From NCBI GenBank assembly GCA_003615045.1, contig ML014129.1, forward strand, positions 1 through 64,000: a stretch of 64,000 bases of DNA. Direction: 5' to 3'. How positions within the stretch are numbered: the stretch's first letter is position 1; every line of letters begins with the position of its first letter. The notes beneath the pieces are model-generated. The model saw nothing but the letters and a program-made list of their open reading frames with translations, was not told the DNA's origin and made no database searches. Source of the DNA: Caulochytrium protostelioides (taxonomy: Eukaryota > Chytridiomycota > Caulochytriomycetes > Caulochytriales > Caulochytriaceae). A program made the position numbers and the translations under genes. Of this stretch, positions 62,596 through 64,000 are shown piece by piece.

Positions 62596-64000
62596 ATGGC
62601 CGCCCGCACGACCGCTTTCGACCAATTCCAGCAGGTGACTACCGCTGAAGAGTATGCCGAGAAGCTGGAAAAGCCCGGACTGACGAGTAATGTCACACTT
62701 GTGATGCCACCACCACCGGTGTAATGCATGAACAGAGCGGCAGTTTTGTGATGAACAAGATCGGGTTCGTATCGTTGATGTTGGTCCGCATGGGCTCACC
62801 GTTGCTTTCTTCGATTCTGATGGTATGGTTGTGTGCATACTCCTGGCATCATGTGCATGCTCCATGATGGCATCATGACTCCTCCTCCAGTTGTCGATGT
62901 ATACAGTAAGTTGCATCTTTCCCATGCCCGCTCGATTCAGCGTTCTTTGCCCCCCGGCGGCAGGACGAAGAGACTTACCATGGATGATCCTGATTCTTAT
63001 TTTTCATACGTCGTGGGCTTTTCCGTGATAGCAAAATGGGCTGGTCCCTGTGAGGCCATGTCGGCCACCTTCAAGCGCCTCCGTCTTGACACGATGGACA
63101 TGGCGCCACTGAACATTATCCAGGCTCAGTCCGACGCGATCCCTGCCCTTGAAGCCTATCAGAAGCACTGCAAGCCGGTGTTTCTCCTCTACTGGGTAAG
63201 TCGGTCCGTAACTGGCGACCTTGCGACAGCCATTGCCCAGACTCACCCGCATGAATGGGTATGATCGTGTTGATGGTCACGCGAACATGGCGACGTGCCA
63301 CGTGTACCTCCGCCCTCCTCCCGTTCCCTTGTCTGGTCCGCAGAACGGTGTGCTGCTGCGGACCGTAGAGGGCTGCAACGCGCCGCAGATCGAGCGAACG
63401 GTCCGTGCCGAGATGGACAATGAAGCTGCCGGCCGGGAGCACGTGCCCTCCGACCCGCAGGCGGCCGATCCGGCGACCGCGGTGGGCGGCACCGATCCCG
63501 CCGACCCCAGCGCCACGGGGCGACCCTCGACCACGGGCGGCCTTGGCCGCGGCGGCCCGAGCCTCGCCGCCCTCGCGCTCAGCAGCGGCTCGCGCGTGTT
63601 CGGCTCCCACGCGCACCTCGAAGGCCCCGACGTCTCCGAGACCGCGATCCTGGTGAAGCCGCACCTCATGCAGCCGAGCCGCCTCGACGCCTTCCTCGCG
63701 CAGCTGCGCAGCGCCCGCTTCGAGATCCGCCAGACCAAGAAAGTCTGGCTCGCGCCGGCGCTCGTGGCGGGCCTGCTGGCGCCGTCGGCCATGCCCGGCC
63801 GCACGACCCTCCACACGCCGCGCGACTCGGTCGCTTCCTCGTCCGATTCATCCGAGCCGCCGGCGGACGCTGCCACGAACGCCGCCGACGGCGAGGAGCC
63901 GTCGTCGCCCGTCGTGCCATCGCTGTCGCCGGAGGTCGAAGCCTACTATACCTCGGGCCCGTTGCTCGCGATCCGCGTCCGCCAGGTCGAGGCGCTGGAT
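62596..64000 (+). CDS. NME8/NME9-like thioredoxin-NDK axonemal protein (5' part, runs off window)
   Basis: Four exons are readable: 62596-62686, 62891-62905 (15 nt), 63032-63195 and 63344 to beyond 64000, joined in frame through gtaatg, gtaagt and gtaagt donors. The product starts MAARTTAFDQFQQVTTAEEY and continues LEKPGLTIVDVYTKWAGPCEAM, parallel to human NME9/TXNDC6 (LQNKGLTVIDVYQAWCGPCKAM). The thioredoxin domain ends CKPVFLLYW-NGVLLRTVEGCNAP, again as in the family. After a Pro/Gly/Ala linker a nucleoside diphosphate kinase-type domain begins (ETAILVKPHL, QLRSARFEIRQTKK, AYYTSGPLLAIRV). The first active-site Cys is Ala (WAGPC), so disulphide exchange is unlikely. Family members belong to outer dynein arms and radial spokes of flagella. 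Confidence 0.85.

Noticed and set aside
1-64000. tRNA genes
   Set aside because: I looked for T-arm GGTTCRANYCC-type signatures with matching acceptor stems on both strands and found none that fold; a covariance-model scan would settle it.

Overview
This window is nuclear DNA from a GC-rich, fairly compact eukaryotic genome, most likely a zoosporic (chytrid-type) fungus. Three things support that. Genes are eukaryotic, with short GT-AG introns (126-270 nt where I can place them). Fungal-style genes are present: a Yap-type bZIP factor, an Irs4-like EH protein, and an intersectin/Cin1-like endocytic GEF. Two genes encode axonemal proteins (a three-DM10 EFHC1/Rib72 homologue and an NME8/NME9 thioredoxin-NDK protein), so the organism should build a motile flagellum. 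Caulochytrium-like early fungi would fit, but the species cannot be fixed from the sequence alone.

Layout. 0-8.5 kb: a truncated TnpB/Fanzor-like fragment, then a two-exon intersectin-like gene. 8.6-13.1 kb (minus): an At4g15545-family coiled-coil protein and a Thg1-like 3'-5' polymerase with a mitochondrial-type N-terminus. 14-15.3 kb: an unrecognised acidic/low-complexity ORF. 15.3-18.7 kb: gene-poor. 18.7-22.6 kb: a convergent bZIP factor and a DOMON-cytochrome b561. 22.6-27.2 kb: a gene-poor island holding an intact YqaJ exonuclease ORF (giant-virus type) between remnants of the same TnpB/Fanzor-like family. 27.4-31.8 kb: convergent PUS7 and EFHC1/Rib72. 31.8-34 kb: a repeat-rich spacer. 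34-40.3 kb: an unrecognised 926-aa protein, an Irs4-like EH protein and a two-exon TCTP. 41.8-44.3 kb: a large PUS1-like protein without the usual catalytic RTD motif. 44.3-47.6 kb: gene-poor, with another Fanzor-like fragment. 47.7-54.6 kb (minus): a RING protein and an SMPD4-like membrane protein. 55.3-56.8 kb: a small coiled-coil ORF and a three-exon cofilin whose first coding exon is only the ATG. 58.6-61.5 kb: NOP2. 62.6 kb to the end: the 5' part of an NME8-like gene with a 15-nt exon.

There are no operons. Themes that recur are endocytosis and actin (intersectin, Irs4-like EH protein, cofilin), RNA modification (Thg1-like, PUS7, PUS1-like, NOP2), flagellar structure, and scattered remnants of one TnpB/Fanzor-like family. 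The most unusual unit is the YqaJ ORF bracketed by oppositely oriented TnpB/Fanzor-like fragments. I saw no tRNA, rRNA, CRISPR array or bacterial-type signals.
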